39,957 nt of DNA from Candidatus Abawacabacteria bacterium RBG_16_42_10. GTDB lineage: Bacteria; Patescibacteriota; Gracilibacteria; RBG-16-42-10. A program made the position numbers and the translations under genes. Position 1 is the first letter of the stretch. Each line of letters begins with the position of its first letter. The DNA lies in NCBI GenBank assembly GCA_001773455.1, contig MEWR01000014.1:40835-80791 (forward strand), written 5' to 3'. Below the pieces are notes generated by a model. The model worked only from the letters and a program-made list of their open reading frames with translations, did no database searches and was not told the origin of the DNA. Below, piece by piece: positions 23,301-32,700 of this stretch.

Positions 23301-26255
23301 GTAAAAAAATCCATCAAGATTCTTTTTCTTCACGGTCAGATACTCACGCTTATACAAAGACGCCTCACCAGAAATGTACGGAAGTTCATTTGCCATAATA
23401 TCCGTAGCGACAATATCAAAAACAGCATTGTCTTTTTGCTTGATTGTATAGTCTCGGTTAGCAATTCCCAGATAAAAACCTGCTTTATGAACAAGAAAGG
23501 AAGTTCTTTGGTAAATGATTTGCTTGGTAGCGTTATCTTCGATGCCCACCTCTACGGTCACAAGTTGTGATTCTTTTTGATCAGTAAATTTGGTCGGAAC
23601 GTTAAACGTCAGATGACCCTGTCCATCGGTAATTGTTTTTTGATCAATCCATGTCTTACCGCTTACGCCTGAAGGATCACAATAAAAACAACTGAGACTA
23701 TAATCACCAAAGTTATACCGGTAGTCATCATAACGCGCGAAGAAATAATCATCTCCCATCACTCGATATGTGACTTGTGCATTGGCTAGTGGCGCTCCGA
23801 AAAAATATGCGGCATCAACCTTAACTGTTGCATTGTCACCTTGAATATAATCTTCTTTGTCAGATTTTACAGTAACTTTAAAAGTTGGTTTTTTGTATTC
23901 CTGCACAGAAAATGAAGTGACCATGCTTTGAGTACCAATCAAAGCCTCAAGAGTATACATACCAACCGGCGCAGAATCCGCCAAAGTCAATGAGTCACTT
24001 ATCGTACCATGCGCATCAGTGATGAGATCCTTCGCCAGAATTTCTTCGCCATTGGTATTCATAACACGAACTTTTACCTGGGTATTGGTGGGCAAGAGTT
24101 GGTATTGATGATTCTTTTCTTCCCTGAACATTCCCTTATAGAATACTTGTTGTCCTGGAGTGTAGAGGGGCCTTTCTGTAGTTAGAAACCCTCGAATATT
24201 TTCAACTGCAAAACTTTCAGTAACATTAAACTGCCACGGTTCAATTCCTTGATTCCAAGTAAAATCGTTACCTGTGAACGCAACTTCATCTCCCTTGGTT
24301 CCCACGACAAGAAATGGAGGCACATCAAGATAATTATACTGCTCATTCAAGAAACCGCTTGGCCATGTAAGCTGAACCAGACCATCATTATCAGTGATAC
24401 CACCGGCAATAATTTCATTGGCATTTGCGTGTACATCTATTTTCATACCACTGACCGGTAAGCCGCTTTTTAGGTCGGTAGCCCATACCAAAACCCCCTG
24501 AGGAGTGGCCTTTACAGTGAGTGATGTTTTGCTGACGATAAAAACCTGCTGCTGCTCACGAAGAGTATTGTCGATGTCATGTACGGTCATCACATACATG
24601 CCGGAATTTTGTACCTTGGTGGTAATATCTACGGGAATTTCGACAACTTGATTGAGTGGATTGGGAGAATCCAAAGTCCAAGTGCTCTCCTCACCAACAA
24701 CTGAAACAAAATCTCTCTCTGCCGCATAACCAAAATTAGCGAATACTTGGTTGAGATCGGCTTTACTCAAAGTCACATTAACCTTGGCAACATTAATCAG
24801 TTGTAATACTTGTTGGAAATTTTGATTATATCCGTCAATCAAACCAAACTTTTGCCGTCCAACAAAAGCCAGATCTGGAGCTGTCATATCAGTCTCAAAT
24901 TTGAGTACGAAATCTTGTGCCATTTTCTGACCATATTTGTCCGCCCAGTCTTTGCTCAGGGTAACAGTATATGCAGTCGAAGGAAGAAAATCACCACCGA
25001 TATTGAGAAACAGACCATCGCTATATTCATCCAAGCTATTAAATTGATTCTCAACTTTCGGCTCTACTTTGATATACTGATCGATATCATTTTCATCCGA
25101 CATGGGATTGGAAAAGTTGATCGTCACCCCATAGCGCTGAGCATTTTTTTCATCATTCTTTGGATTGCTATCCACCACTTGGGGATCGCCTACCGTACTA
25201 AATGTCAGATGATAATCCTCGTCTAAGGCAAATGTTCCCTGAGCAGACTTGAGTCCCTTTTTTACCACTACGTGATAACTGGTAAGATTTGTGAGAGGCA
25301 TCTGCGGTGTCAAAATCGTCTTCATACCATCTTCTTCATTTCTGAGAGTAAACGCCACCTTTTCAGCAGGCCCCGTCCCGAGCTTTGGGTCGAGGAAAGC
25401 ATCGCCTTCATTGGTTTTTTCCCACTCAATATTCTGTTCCAAAGATCGCTGATCAATTCCCTGATTGAAACGAATAACTACTTCAGTTTTTGCACCAGCT
25501 TTTGAATATTCCGCAGGTGGATACGTATACAGCACACTCGGATGCGGAGTATCAAATTGCCACATGACATCATTCGGAAGAGCAGAACCATACAAATCTG
25601 TTAAACCTTTTTTCACTTTAACTGTATACGCAGTCGCGGGTAATAATTTCTCAGGAATAAACTGTACGGTATTTGTACCCAACCACTTATAATTCCCCCT
25701 CGCTTCTGGTTCTACAGTCAAAGGGATAGGCAAGTTTGGTGATGCTTGTAACGTGGTTACCGGAATCATCGCACGATCAAAAACAACAGTTATCGGAGTT
25801 TCCATGTTTTCTACAACTCCTTGTGGCAATTGCATCACAACTTTTGGCGGGCCCGCAGTAGCAAATTGCTGATAAAAAGAGCTTTTCAACTTTTTACGGA
25901 AAATATCTTGCGCTTGCTCATCGATCCACACTTCATAGTTTTTATTGGCATCAAATTCTTTTTTCTCTGGAGTAAATACCAGAGTATTGCCATCCCATGT
26001 TAAATTACCCTTCAAGCTGGGAGCAATATGGAAAGATTTTTCTACTGAGGACTTATCCATGAAACGGGAGAAACTGATTCGTATTGGCGCAGAAACATCA
26101 ATTTTCTGTACTTGTCCCAAAGCTAAATTATCTCCCAAGACTTCCGGTGGCGGCAGGAAATACACATATGCTCCTCCGACAACGATCACTACTATTACCA
26201 CACCAAGAAACCACAAAAGTATCGCACCAAGAGAGGAAGATTTTTTAGCTGCCAT
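20298..26255 (-). CDS. Large alpha-2-macroglobulin-like envelope protein lacking the thioester motif
   Basis: A 1985-residue protein held by an N-terminal membrane anchor (about 9-33, WFLGVVIVVIVVGGAYVYFL) with the rest outside. About four Big_5-type Ig-like modules (about 45-445) are followed by macroglobulin (MG) domains, including RGFLTTERPLYTPGQQVFYKG and VAVVDESLLAL. The A2M core LPDNITTWQIWVFGATDD comes next, then a helical thioester-type domain with LQRGDGGIAYW. The GCxEQ thioester site reads YPSGEEL: Ser1471 replaces Cys and Glu1474 replaces Gln, so no thioester can form. Similar thioester-less forms (MagD-like) are known. Bacterial A2Ms are thought to trap proteases, often near pbpC, but no pbpC is here. 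It is the largest gene in the window and is divergent from csaB. Confidence 0.88.
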   Translation of the reverse strand: MAAKKSSSLGAILLWFLGVVIVVIVVGGAYVYFLPPPEVLGDNLALGQVQKIDVSAPIRISFSRFMDKSSVEKSFHIAPSLKGNLTWDGNTLVFTPEKKEFDANKNYEVWIDEQAQDIFRKKLKSSFYQQFATAGPPKVVMQLPQGVVENMETPITVVFDRAMIPVTTLQASPNLPIPLTVEPEARGNYKWLGTNTVQFIPEKLLPATAYTVKVKKGLTDLYGSALPNDVMWQFDTPHPSVLYTYPPAEYSKAGAKTEVVIRFNQGIDQRSLEQNIEWEKTNEGDAFLDPKLGTGPAEKVAFTLRNEEDGMKTILTPQMPLTNLTSYHVVVKKGLKSAQGTFALDEDYHLTFSTVGDPQVVDSNPKNDEKNAQRYGVTINFSNPMSDENDIDQYIKVEPKVENQFNSLDEYSDGLFLNIGGDFLPSTAYTVTLSKDWADKYGQKMAQDFVLKFETDMTAPDLAFVGRQKFGLIDGYNQNFQQVLQLINVAKVNVTLSKADLNQVFANFGYAAERDFVSVVGEESTWTLDSPNPLNQVVEIPVDITTKVQNSGMYVMTVHDIDNTLREQQQVFIVSKTSLTVKATPQGVLVWATDLKSGLPVSGMKIDVHANANEIIAGGITDNDGLVQLTWPSGFLNEQYNYLDVPPFLVVGTKGDEVAFTGNDFTWNQGIEPWQFNVTESFAVENIRGFLTTERPLYTPGQQVFYKGMFREEKNHQYQLLPTNTQVKVRVMNTNGEEILAKDLITDAHGTISDSLTLADSAPVGMYTLEALIGTQSMVTSFSVQEYKKPTFKVTVKSDKEDYIQGDNATVKVDAAYFFGAPLANAQVTYRVMGDDYFFARYDDYRYNFGDYSLSCFYCDPSGVSGKTWIDQKTITDGQGHLTFNVPTKFTDQKESQLVTVEVGIEDNATKQIIYQRTSFLVHKAGFYLGIANRDYTIKQKDNAVFDIVATDIMANELPYISGEASLYKREYLTVKKKNLDGFFYYDTSFNDTLIRKASFSTTNDGKAQVSFAIPEGGQYHVVVTSTDSKRNQVVAATDIWVSSETYINWGRDNNDRMEIVPDKKEYKLGDTAKLLVKSPYEGVKALVTVERNGIIEKRLTDLATTASIIEIPLKEEYLPNVFVSVVVVKGHGKDGIPGFKLGYINVRIDNVARKLEITATPDKDHYAPKENVHLKLAVKNAEGKPVSGDFAVAVVDESLLALTGENSQDILERFFGQRSLAVRTYTNMTTLIKKIDVKKGGGAKGGGGEDRLQKRANFKDTAHFEPHVLTDAEGKAELQFALPDNITTWQIWVFGATDDTYVGSEKIHVVSRKDVFLEPILPRFVVTGDALQMGAQLHNLTDSAVSGTIKLKVEGAVSTGAEQSVSIPAKGNIIAKWDATIVDNAQLKVTYTFSADKYRDVVEKTVPIYPWVTKQTVAFGNIVDKQALEEIVVPVGTLTDSGELRLRFSRTLLDLGKNTFTDLDNLYYPSGEELTTKLIAKLLRMDISHSFADFNDLVSDQDILSKEINKLFQDLANLQRGDGGIAYWSGSRESDPYLSAYVLHAFQMARKQGFTVPEYALDQLVTYVTDYYSNYPITLTDEEKNLAEKGRETAQARIHMILNTKAYIAHVLTGMGQKNLPLQVLFDRRSELALYGKAYLAMSAQSGGHGGMVDTLYQEIMNKLLKTATSAHFEEEQRNDYLFTNNVTSNAIILQMMARSDSNNPAITDIVRYLLRGSFSQNYRSAQENIQWLIALTELMKVKEDAKASFDWLLTLNEQKVMSGTLAVGAERDASYTLPLSQLKTAGDINGMVIQKTGLGSLYYEGTMSYSVRGTEAEPVTQGLGIYKEYFDFEDKESRNPLQSAKVGQDLRVKLTIIVPEDRYFVHVEDFLPAGLEAQNFDFATTSQIQRDLLAEMDRQGLESENIPYYFYDYWYWNHQEIRDDRVAVFSDFLPKGIYEFSYVARASTPGTFKVRPAQVVQKYFPDVFGSTAATQLTINSKPN
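20313..20326. repeat. GTTAATT heptad repeat, copy 3
   Basis: Two tandem GTTAATT units inside the last codons of the macroglobulin gene (encoding QLTIN). The same pair is seen at 12977-12990. Confidence 0.45.
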
Positions 26256-26284
26256 GAAAAATGAATAATCATTTACAAGATAGG

Positions 26285-26302
26285 GATCTTTCCTAAAAGA
26301 TC
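26285..26302. promoter_or_regulatory. Palindrome in the divergent promoter region of csaB
   Basis: GATCTTT (26285-26291) and AAAGATC (26296-26302) form a perfect 7-bp inverted repeat with gap CCTA. It lies in the 86-base region between the macroglobulin gene and csaB, which must hold promoters for both. It is a possible operator for a dimeric regulator. Confidence 0.35.
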
Positions 26303-26341
26303 AAGAATACATACTATGCTATAGCTATTAAATTTTGTGAC

Positions 26342-27370
26342 ATGCGGTTTTGTCTCTTTGGAAGTTACGGTCAGAAAAATCTAGGTGACGAAGCTATAGC
26401 TGACGGCGTAGTGAAAATGCTGCGCTTAATTTTTCCAGATTCCAAAATCACCCTTTTCACTCACGAAGTAATTGAAAGCAATAAATTACATACTCAATTT
26501 GATGACATTCGTCCAATGATCGCATCGGGCTTGCGAAGTTTTTTTAAACAACGAAAAGATGGTAATTGGGAGAAAAATAAAGATAGTATCAAAAATAGTG
26601 ATTGGCTCATTATTGGTGGTGGTGGCATCTTTCATGATAAGGAAATTGATCAAAAGGGACCAAATCCGCTTTTTATCTGGTGGCTAAGAACATTGTTTTT
26701 TAAAAAACTCCAGAAAAGAATTATTATCTGGTCTGTCGGCATCGGCCCATTAGAAAAATCCCTCAGTAAATTTTTCCTCAAAGGAATTCTCAAAAGAGCA
26801 GATATTATTACTGTCCGTGATCAAGCTTCTTTCAATTTGATCAGGCCACTAATAAACAAAAAGATTCACATCATTCCTGATCCTGTTTGGGGATTATTTG
26901 AACCAACAAGAAATATTTCTTCCAAAAAAGTTTTGGGGATTAATATACGAGAGAGCCATCGTCTACCTTCAGCAGAATTATTACCTAAATTAACTCACAC
27001 AATTCAGCAGATTTCACAAAATGAGGCATTTCAAGAAATCTGGCTCATTCCCTTTGCCCTTGGGAATCCTGATGATCGTGATCTCATGAATACAATTTTA
27101 CCCAAATTACAACAACAATTTTCAATACCGATAAGTATTCAAGAACCAGACTCTCCAGCCGAAGCGTTTGCACTGGTCAACAGATGTTCACACTTCATTG
27201 CCATGCGATTTCACAGTTACATCTTTGGAGTATCAGCTGATGTGCCCTGTACGTTGCTCAGCTACAGCTCCAAGACCGATGAAATTACACGCTTCAGTAA
27301 AAAAGAGTTTCTTGAGCAGCAAGGAGAAACTCAGACTTTGTTACAAAAACTCATCAACACTGATCTCTAA
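26342..27370 (+). CDS. csaB: Polysaccharide pyruvyl transferase, CsaB-like
   Basis: A 342-residue enzyme that adds a ketal-linked pyruvate from phosphoenolpyruvate to cell-wall polysaccharide, creating the ligand for SLH domains. Family features are the start MRFCLFGSYGQKNLGDEAIADG, the central IIGGGGIFHD, SVGIGPLEK, ITVRDQASFNLI, IPDPVWGLF and the C-terminal MRFHSYIFG. No membrane segment is seen, and pyruvyl transferases act in the cytoplasm. Its occurrence in the same window as the SLH protein at 284-1897 supports an SLH-pyruvate anchoring system. Its 3' end overlaps the converging unknown gene by 17 bases. There is no Shine-Dalgarno at the start. Confidence 0.82.
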   Translation: MRFCLFGSYGQKNLGDEAIADGVVKMLRLIFPDSKITLFTHEVIESNKLHTQFDDIRPMIASGLRSFFKQRKDGNWEKNKDSIKNSDWLIIGGGGIFHDKEIDQKGPNPLFIWWLRTLFFKKLQKRIIIWSVGIGPLEKSLSKFFLKGILKRADIITVRDQASFNLIRPLINKKIHIIPDPVWGLFEPTRNISSKKVLGINIRESHRLPSAELLPKLTHTIQQISQNEAFQEIWLIPFALGNPDDRDLMNTILPKLQQQFSIPISIQEPDSPAEAFALVNRCSHFIAMRFHSYIFGVSADVPCTLLSYSSKTDEITRFSKKEFLEQQGETQTLLQKLINTDL

Positions 27371-28016
27371 ATGTAGCGATATGTCTTGCCAAGGCGACAA
27401 AATCAAGACGTGCATGATCTTCGGCGCGAACAAGATGTGCCTTCACTTCAGACGGTAAAGTGATATACCTACCTACGAGATCAGCATTATACACAACTAT
27501 TTCAGGGCAACCCGACAATGCTTCACTAGCCTGACAAATTACATTACTCTCAACTTCCCAAGAAGCAATTCTCCTAAGGAACAAACTACTGCGTATGTGA
27601 TCAAGTATTTCATGCTTAATTTTATATTCTCCCGGCCAGACTTTCTCACCTTTAGGCACAACGAATGCTTGCTCTCTTGGAACATCATCACCAAAATGTC
27701 TGTATATCAATTGTCGTTTTCCATTTGGATTTTGCCAATCAGAAAAAGAACTTTCTCGTAACATTTGGCGGTAGTTTCTTCGCGTTTCTTTATGATCCTC
27801 TGGCACATAAATAGCAATACAGCCATCGTCATTCACTTTCCATGTATACGAAATTCCATCAAGCTCAAGATCTTGTACTTGTCTGCGAATTTCTTTATGC
27901 AGATTTGCGATAGCATTGTTATACCTTCCCTTTCCGTCTGCTAATTCTATGTGAGGTAGAGTTCTTATCAAAACGCCGACATTTCCATTCACTCCTCCAA
28001 TCATGTGAGTTACCAT
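27354..28016 (-). CDS. Hypothetical protein, about 220 residues
   Basis: The preferred start is one of the ATGs at 28019/28016, giving MMVTHMIGGVNGNVGVLIRT; the frame continues to 28049 with mostly hydrophobic extra residues. The protein is soluble and mixed alpha/beta, with no recognised motif. Segments such as KEIRRQVQDLELDGISYTWKV and GCIAIYVPEDHKETRRNYRQ suggest a compact enzyme-like or binding domain. The C-terminal half carries SEALSGCPEIVVYNADLVGR. A promoter-like pair lies directly upstream and would make the mRNA almost leaderless at these ATGs. It converges on csaB and overlaps its end by 17 bases. Function unknown. Confidence 0.6.
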   Translation of the reverse strand: MVTHMIGGVNGNVGVLIRTLPHIELADGKGRYNNAIANLHKEIRRQVQDLELDGISYTWKVNDDGCIAIYVPEDHKETRRNYRQMLRESSFSDWQNPNGKRQLIYRHFGDDVPREQAFVVPKGEKVWPGEYKIKHEILDHIRSSLFLRRIASWEVESNVICQASEALSGCPEIVVYNADLVGRYITLPSEVKAHLVRAEDHARLDFVALARHIATFRDQC

Positions 28017-28021
28017 CATTA

Positions 28022-28049
28022 ATGATAAGAGATTCTGACAGAAAACCAA
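28022..28049 (-). promoter_or_regulatory. Promoter giving a near-leaderless mRNA
   Basis: On the minus strand TTGGTT (28049-28044), a 16-base spacer and TATCAT (28027-28022). Transcription would start at about 28016, on the ATG pair of the unknown gene. Confidence 0.38.
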
Positions 28050-28117
28050 AGGAAGTCAAGTGCATACCGGTTCTGGTATGAAGAATAAGGTCTGTTCTTG
28101 GAGTTTTTGTGAGTTTT

Positions 28118-28150
28118 AACTTAGAATTTAGAACTTAGAACTTAGAATTT
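28118..28150. repeat. AACTTAG-type heptad repeat, copy 2
   Basis: Units AACTTAG, AATTTAG, AACTTAG, AACTTAG and a partial AATTT, ending just before the stop of the 3D-domain gene. Same orientation as the other arrays. Confidence 0.8.
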
Positions 28151-28151
28151 C

Positions 28152-29564
28152 CTATATTCCTTTTTTCAATGTTCCCTTTATGAGACTAAACTGTTCAATA
28201 TAGCGGGTGAAAACCGGACTCAAACTAATATCGAGCCCCAATGCTTGATCAAGACGAATAGCAGTCTTTTGCTCAAATACACCTTTTTCTTCGATACTTA
28301 TATTCATCGTATATTTCTTTTGAAAATCACTGACAGCCTTCTCTGTTTGTTCACCAAAATATTCTGAGAGTGGTCCTTTATATGTTCCCACTTTTACTAA
28401 TTTTTCTTGAAGCATTTTTACTTCCACACCACGACTACCTTTCTTCAAGTTTGTAAACGGTATCGGAGCAGGTTCATTTTTGCCAAGGAGCACTGCAAGT
28501 AATCGTTCACGTGTTTTCTTATCCAGTATGCCTGCACGATCATCCTGATCACTATCGATTACTTTTTCTGCAAGTTGGAAACGAATAACTGCTGCTTGTG
28601 TAGCTGGACCAAAATAATCAGTAATCGTGGGATTATCAAAATATCCGAGCAGACGGAGATTCCCTTGGAGTTTACTTACTTCACTTCCCTCAGCACCATA
28701 ACCCAAGTCGATAGCGATTTTGTGATCGACTGTACTCCTTGTCGGTATTAAGACAGGATTTGATTTGGTGTTGGAACTAGATGCCGCGAGCAATGCCTGC
28801 CATGTCCTCGGACCCACCGTCCCCGCACCCCCGCTAGTACTATCAGCAATAATCTTTTTCTGAATTTGGAATTCGATGACTTCCTTCTCAAAATCCTCAT
28901 TAAAATCACCATCAACAACAACCTGATATCCCAAGGACTTGAGAATTTCTTGAGCCTCTCTCACATCATCTCCTTCACTACCAAGACTCAAGTTTTTGTG
29001 ACCAAAAGACTGTTTTTTAAGCCAGAAATCAGCGGGCAATACCGCACTGGGTAAATTATATTTTCCCATTTTTTCCTTCACCGCAGAGGGCACCTCACTA
29101 CCTGGCAAATATACCGTACATTTTGTGGTTCTCTTCCCCCAGTTTGCTGCACGAGCAAGGCCCTCATCACCTCTTCCTAACCAAATATCAAAACGGTTAT
29201 TTTTGATAGCACCACCACGATCTCGCACTTCACCTACACCAAAACCCGTAATTTCAACAATAGTTCCAAACGGATATTCCGGCGGAGCAGCAACCGTTCC
29301 AAGAGACACTTTTGTGCCACTGGCAGTGGTATCATCTCCATCCATAGCCACTTCGGCAGCAAAACTTCCCTGCAAGAAATTAGCCTGTGTCGCTAATGGC
29401 TCATAATAGGCTGTCACAACACAATCCAGTGTGGAAATCAGCCCACTCTCTATGACGTCAGTATGATTACTCGCTTTTACCGAAAAAGGATAAAGTACAG
29501 AACTGATCCCTGCGATTCCCAACACAAGACGTATCCATAAAAGAACTGATTTGGACTTTGTCAT
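28152..29564 (-). CDS. Secreted 3D-domain protein with three peptidoglycan-binding repeats
   Basis: A 470-residue exported cell-wall protein. Residues 1-31 are a signal peptide. Residues about 45-155 form a 3D (double-psi barrel) domain with the characteristic aspartates in EVRDRGGAIKNNRFDIW (112-128), as in wall-remodelling lytic enzymes. Three PG_binding_1-like repeats follow: about 188-260 (LGSEGDDVREAQEILKSLGY), 283-360 (GYGAEGSEVSKLQGNLRLLGY) and 372-425 (LKKGSRGVEVKMLQEKLVKV). It probably cleaves or remodels peptidoglycan; the precise activity is unproven. The gene is divergent from rpoB, with about 200 bases between them holding the rpoB promoter. Confidence 0.85.
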   Translation of the reverse strand: MTKSKSVLLWIRLVLGIAGISSVLYPFSVKASNHTDVIESGLISTLDCVVTAYYEPLATQANFLQGSFAAEVAMDGDDTTASGTKVSLGTVAAPPEYPFGTIVEITGFGVGEVRDRGGAIKNNRFDIWLGRGDEGLARAANWGKRTTKCTVYLPGSEVPSAVKEKMGKYNLPSAVLPADFWLKKQSFGHKNLSLGSEGDDVREAQEILKSLGYQVVVDGDFNEDFEKEVIEFQIQKKIIADSTSGGAGTVGPRTWQALLAASSSNTKSNPVLIPTRSTVDHKIAIDLGYGAEGSEVSKLQGNLRLLGYFDNPTITDYFGPATQAAVIRFQLAEKVIDSDQDDRAGILDKKTRERLLAVLLGKNEPAPIPFTNLKKGSRGVEVKMLQEKLVKVGTYKGPLSEYFGEQTEKAVSDFQKKYTMNISIEEKGVFEQKTAIRLDQALGLDISLSPVFTRYIEQFSLIKGTLKKGI

Positions 29565-29645
29565 GAATTTTGGTGTTTATATAGGTTATTTCCACTCATT
29601 ATACCAAATAAAAACTCAACAAAGTCGATAGAGAAGCATAATTTG

Positions 29646-29674
29646 TTGACAGATTACTAGGGTAACACTATATT
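29646..29674 (+). promoter_or_regulatory. Strong sigma70 promoter of the rpoBC-rpsLG cluster
   Basis: TTGACA (29646-29651), an exact 17-base spacer and TATATT (29669-29674). This is the best promoter in the window and is placed to drive rpoB. Confidence 0.85.
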
Positions 29675-29675
29675 T

Positions 29676-29767
29676 CGGCTCGGACGGTTGTAAGACCGAG
29701 GGACTTTTATGCCCCAAATCGGCAAAAGTAAGCCGTAAATTACTTATATCTAAGCCCTATTCCTCCT
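29676..29767 (+). promoter_or_regulatory. rpoB 5' leader with hairpin
   Basis: The predicted leader is about 85 bases. CTCGG (29679-29683) and CCGAG (29696-29700) can form a stem at its very start. CCTCCT sits immediately before the ATG; this is the opposite of a Shine-Dalgarno sequence. The leader may be regulatory, but no known ribosomal leader motif is recognised. Confidence 0.35.
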
Positions 29768-32700
29768 ATGGCACAAATTTCAAAACGCCAGTATTTCACT
29801 CAACACATAGATCTGCTCCCTCTACCAAATTTGATTGAAATACAGCTAGATTCTTATAAGTGGTTCCTCAAAGACGGGATCAATGAGCTTTTGGATGAGA
29901 TCAGCCCGATACAAGATTTTACAGGCAAAAATCTCGAGCTGCATTTTTTGAAACATACAATAGACAAGCCGAAATACAGTGAAAATGAGGCCAAGGAAAA
30001 AAATATTACCTATGAAGCTCCCCTGCGATGTCAGGTACAGCTTATCAATAAAGTAACCGGTGAAGTAAAAGAACAGGAAGTTTTCTTGGGAAATTTACCA
30101 ATGATGACCCCCCGTGGCACATTCATTGTGAACGGTGTGGAAAGAGTGGTTATTAGTCAAATTGTACGTTCTCCTGGTGTCATCTTTACCAAAGATGATG
30201 CGACGGGTTTCTTTGGTGCCAAAATTATTCCGAATCGCGGAGCTTGGTTGGAGATAGAAACAGGGAAAAAAGGCGTGATCACAGTAAAAGTTGATCGTAA
30301 GAGAAAAGTTCCGATTACGGCTTTACTTCGAGCATTTGGCTATGGAAAAGACAAAGACATTATCGACCTTTTCAAGGATTCAACGATTGAAGGCGAAACA
30401 GATTTTGTCCTTGCCACCCTAGAACGTGATCCCACAAGCAGTGAAGAAGAGGGTCTTCAGGCTGTGTACAAGAGAATACGTCCGGGTGACTTGGCTACAC
30501 CAGAAAATGCAAAATCTCTTTTGCAGTCAATGTTTTTTGATTATCGCCATTATGATATCGGTCGAGTGGGACGTTACAAAATCAACAAACGTTTGAGTCT
30601 TAAGTCAAAGATTGACAGAGAACATCGGGTTTTTCAGGTTGATGATCTTGTGTTGATCATCAAAGAAATTGTCCGCTTGAATAATACCCTTGATGCCACG
30701 GCTGATGATATCGATCATCTTGGAAATCGTCGTGTTCGTCCGGTTGGAGAATTGGCTCAAAATAAATTCCGCGTGGGATTACTCCGTACTGAACGTATTT
30801 GTAAAGATCGTATGACAGTATTGGATCTGGAGACTGTAGTTCCTACACAGCTTATCAACTCCCGCCCAATCATCGCAGCTATGCGCGAATTTTTTGCAAG
30901 TTCACAGCTGTCACAATTCATGGACCAAACGAATCCACTTTCTGAATTGGAGCATAAGCGACGCTTATCAGCTACAGGTCCGGGAGGCCTAACCCGTGAA
31001 AGAGCTTCATTTGATGTTCGTGATGTTCATCGTACTCACTACGGACGCATATGTCCGATTGCTACTCCAGAAGGACCAAATATTGGTTTGGTAGTACAAT
31101 TATCTACCTATGCCAAAATCAATGAACATGGATTTATTTTGACACCATATAGAAAAATATCTCAATTTGCGCCCAATAAAGGAGATATTTTGCTGGGACG
31201 CAGCACCGGTGAAGCAGTGGTTGATCCTAAAACTCGAAAAGTATTGATTCCTGATCGCGCAGTCATCGGCAAAAAAGAGCTTAAGATTTTATCCCGTCTC
31301 AAAAATCTCAAACAAATCACCGTACGACCATACATCACCGAGGAAATCAACTATTATGACGCCGATGAAGAAACCAATTTAATTATTGCTCAAGCCACCG
31401 TGCCAGTAAACGACTTAAATGAGTTCGTTGAAAATCGCGTATCTGCACGTAGAGATGGTGAAGCAGCTCTCTATCACATCAAAGATTTAACGCATGTAGA
31501 TGTTTCTCCCAAACAAGTTGTATCAGTCTCCACATCACTGATCCCCTTTGTGGAACATGATGAAGGTGCGCGAGCACTGATGGGTTCAAACATGCAACGC
31601 CAAGCAGTCTCTCTTATCAATCCCGAATCGCCTATCGTTGGTACCGGTATGGAGGGCATAGCAGCCGTCAACTCCGGACAAGTAGTTATCTCCGAAGAAT
31701 CCGGGACGGTTTCTTATGTGGATGCCGGTAAAATTACCATGATCACCAATTCCGGTAAAAAAGTTACATACACACTGCACAATTTTTCTCGTTCCAATCA
31801 AGGCACATGTATTCATCAAAAACCGATTGTTGAGAAAGGTGAAAAGATCAAAAAAGGTCAAGTCATTGCCGATGGAGCGGCTACTGAGACAGGAGAATTG
31901 GCATTGGGAAGAAATCTTCTTGTTGCTTATATGCCTTGGCAAGGTGGGAATTTCGAAGATGCCATTTTGATCTCGGAACGTGTGATTCGTGATGCTCTTT
32001 ATTCCTCTATTCATATCGAAGATTATCCCGTCGATGTTCGTGACACCAAACTGGGACCAGAAACCATCACACGCGATATTCCCAATATCGGCGAGGATAA
32101 ACTCAAAGATCTCGATGAGGATGGTATTATTCGTATCGGTGCCCAAGTAAAAGAGGGTGATATTCTTGTCGGTAAAATAACTCCCAAGGGTGAGACCGAG
32201 CTTACTGCAGAAGAAAGACTTTTGCGAGCAATTTTCGGTGAAAAAGCTCGTGAAGTAAAAGACACCAGTTTGCGTATGCCGGGAGGAAGCCAAGGTAAAG
32301 TGATTGGAATCAAGATTTTTTCTCGAGACAAAGGAGATGAATTACCCACGGGAGTCATTCGTCAGGTGGTTGTAAGTGTCGCACAAATCAAGCGTTTACA
32401 AGTTGGAGATAAGCTCGCAGGGCGCCATGGGAACAAAGGTGTTATTTCTCGCATTGTAAAAGTCGAAGATATGCCATACTTAGCCGACGGTACACCTGTA
32501 GATGTCGTACTCAACCCTCTGGGTGTGGTAAGTCGTATGAACATCGGTCAAATTTTGGAGGCCGAATTGGGTAGAGCTGTTTCGATTTTGGGTTACAAAG
32601 TTGCAACACCATCCCTGGATGGAATCACACAAGAAACCATTCGTGATTTACAAAAAAAATCCGGAGTCTCGCCATCAGGTAAAGTCCAACTCTTTGATGG

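Noticed and set aside
31586-32293. A 235-codon open frame antisense to rpoB
   Set aside because: rpoB is certain on the other strand over its whole length, and the antisense product has no domain-like pattern. It is a codon-usage shadow.
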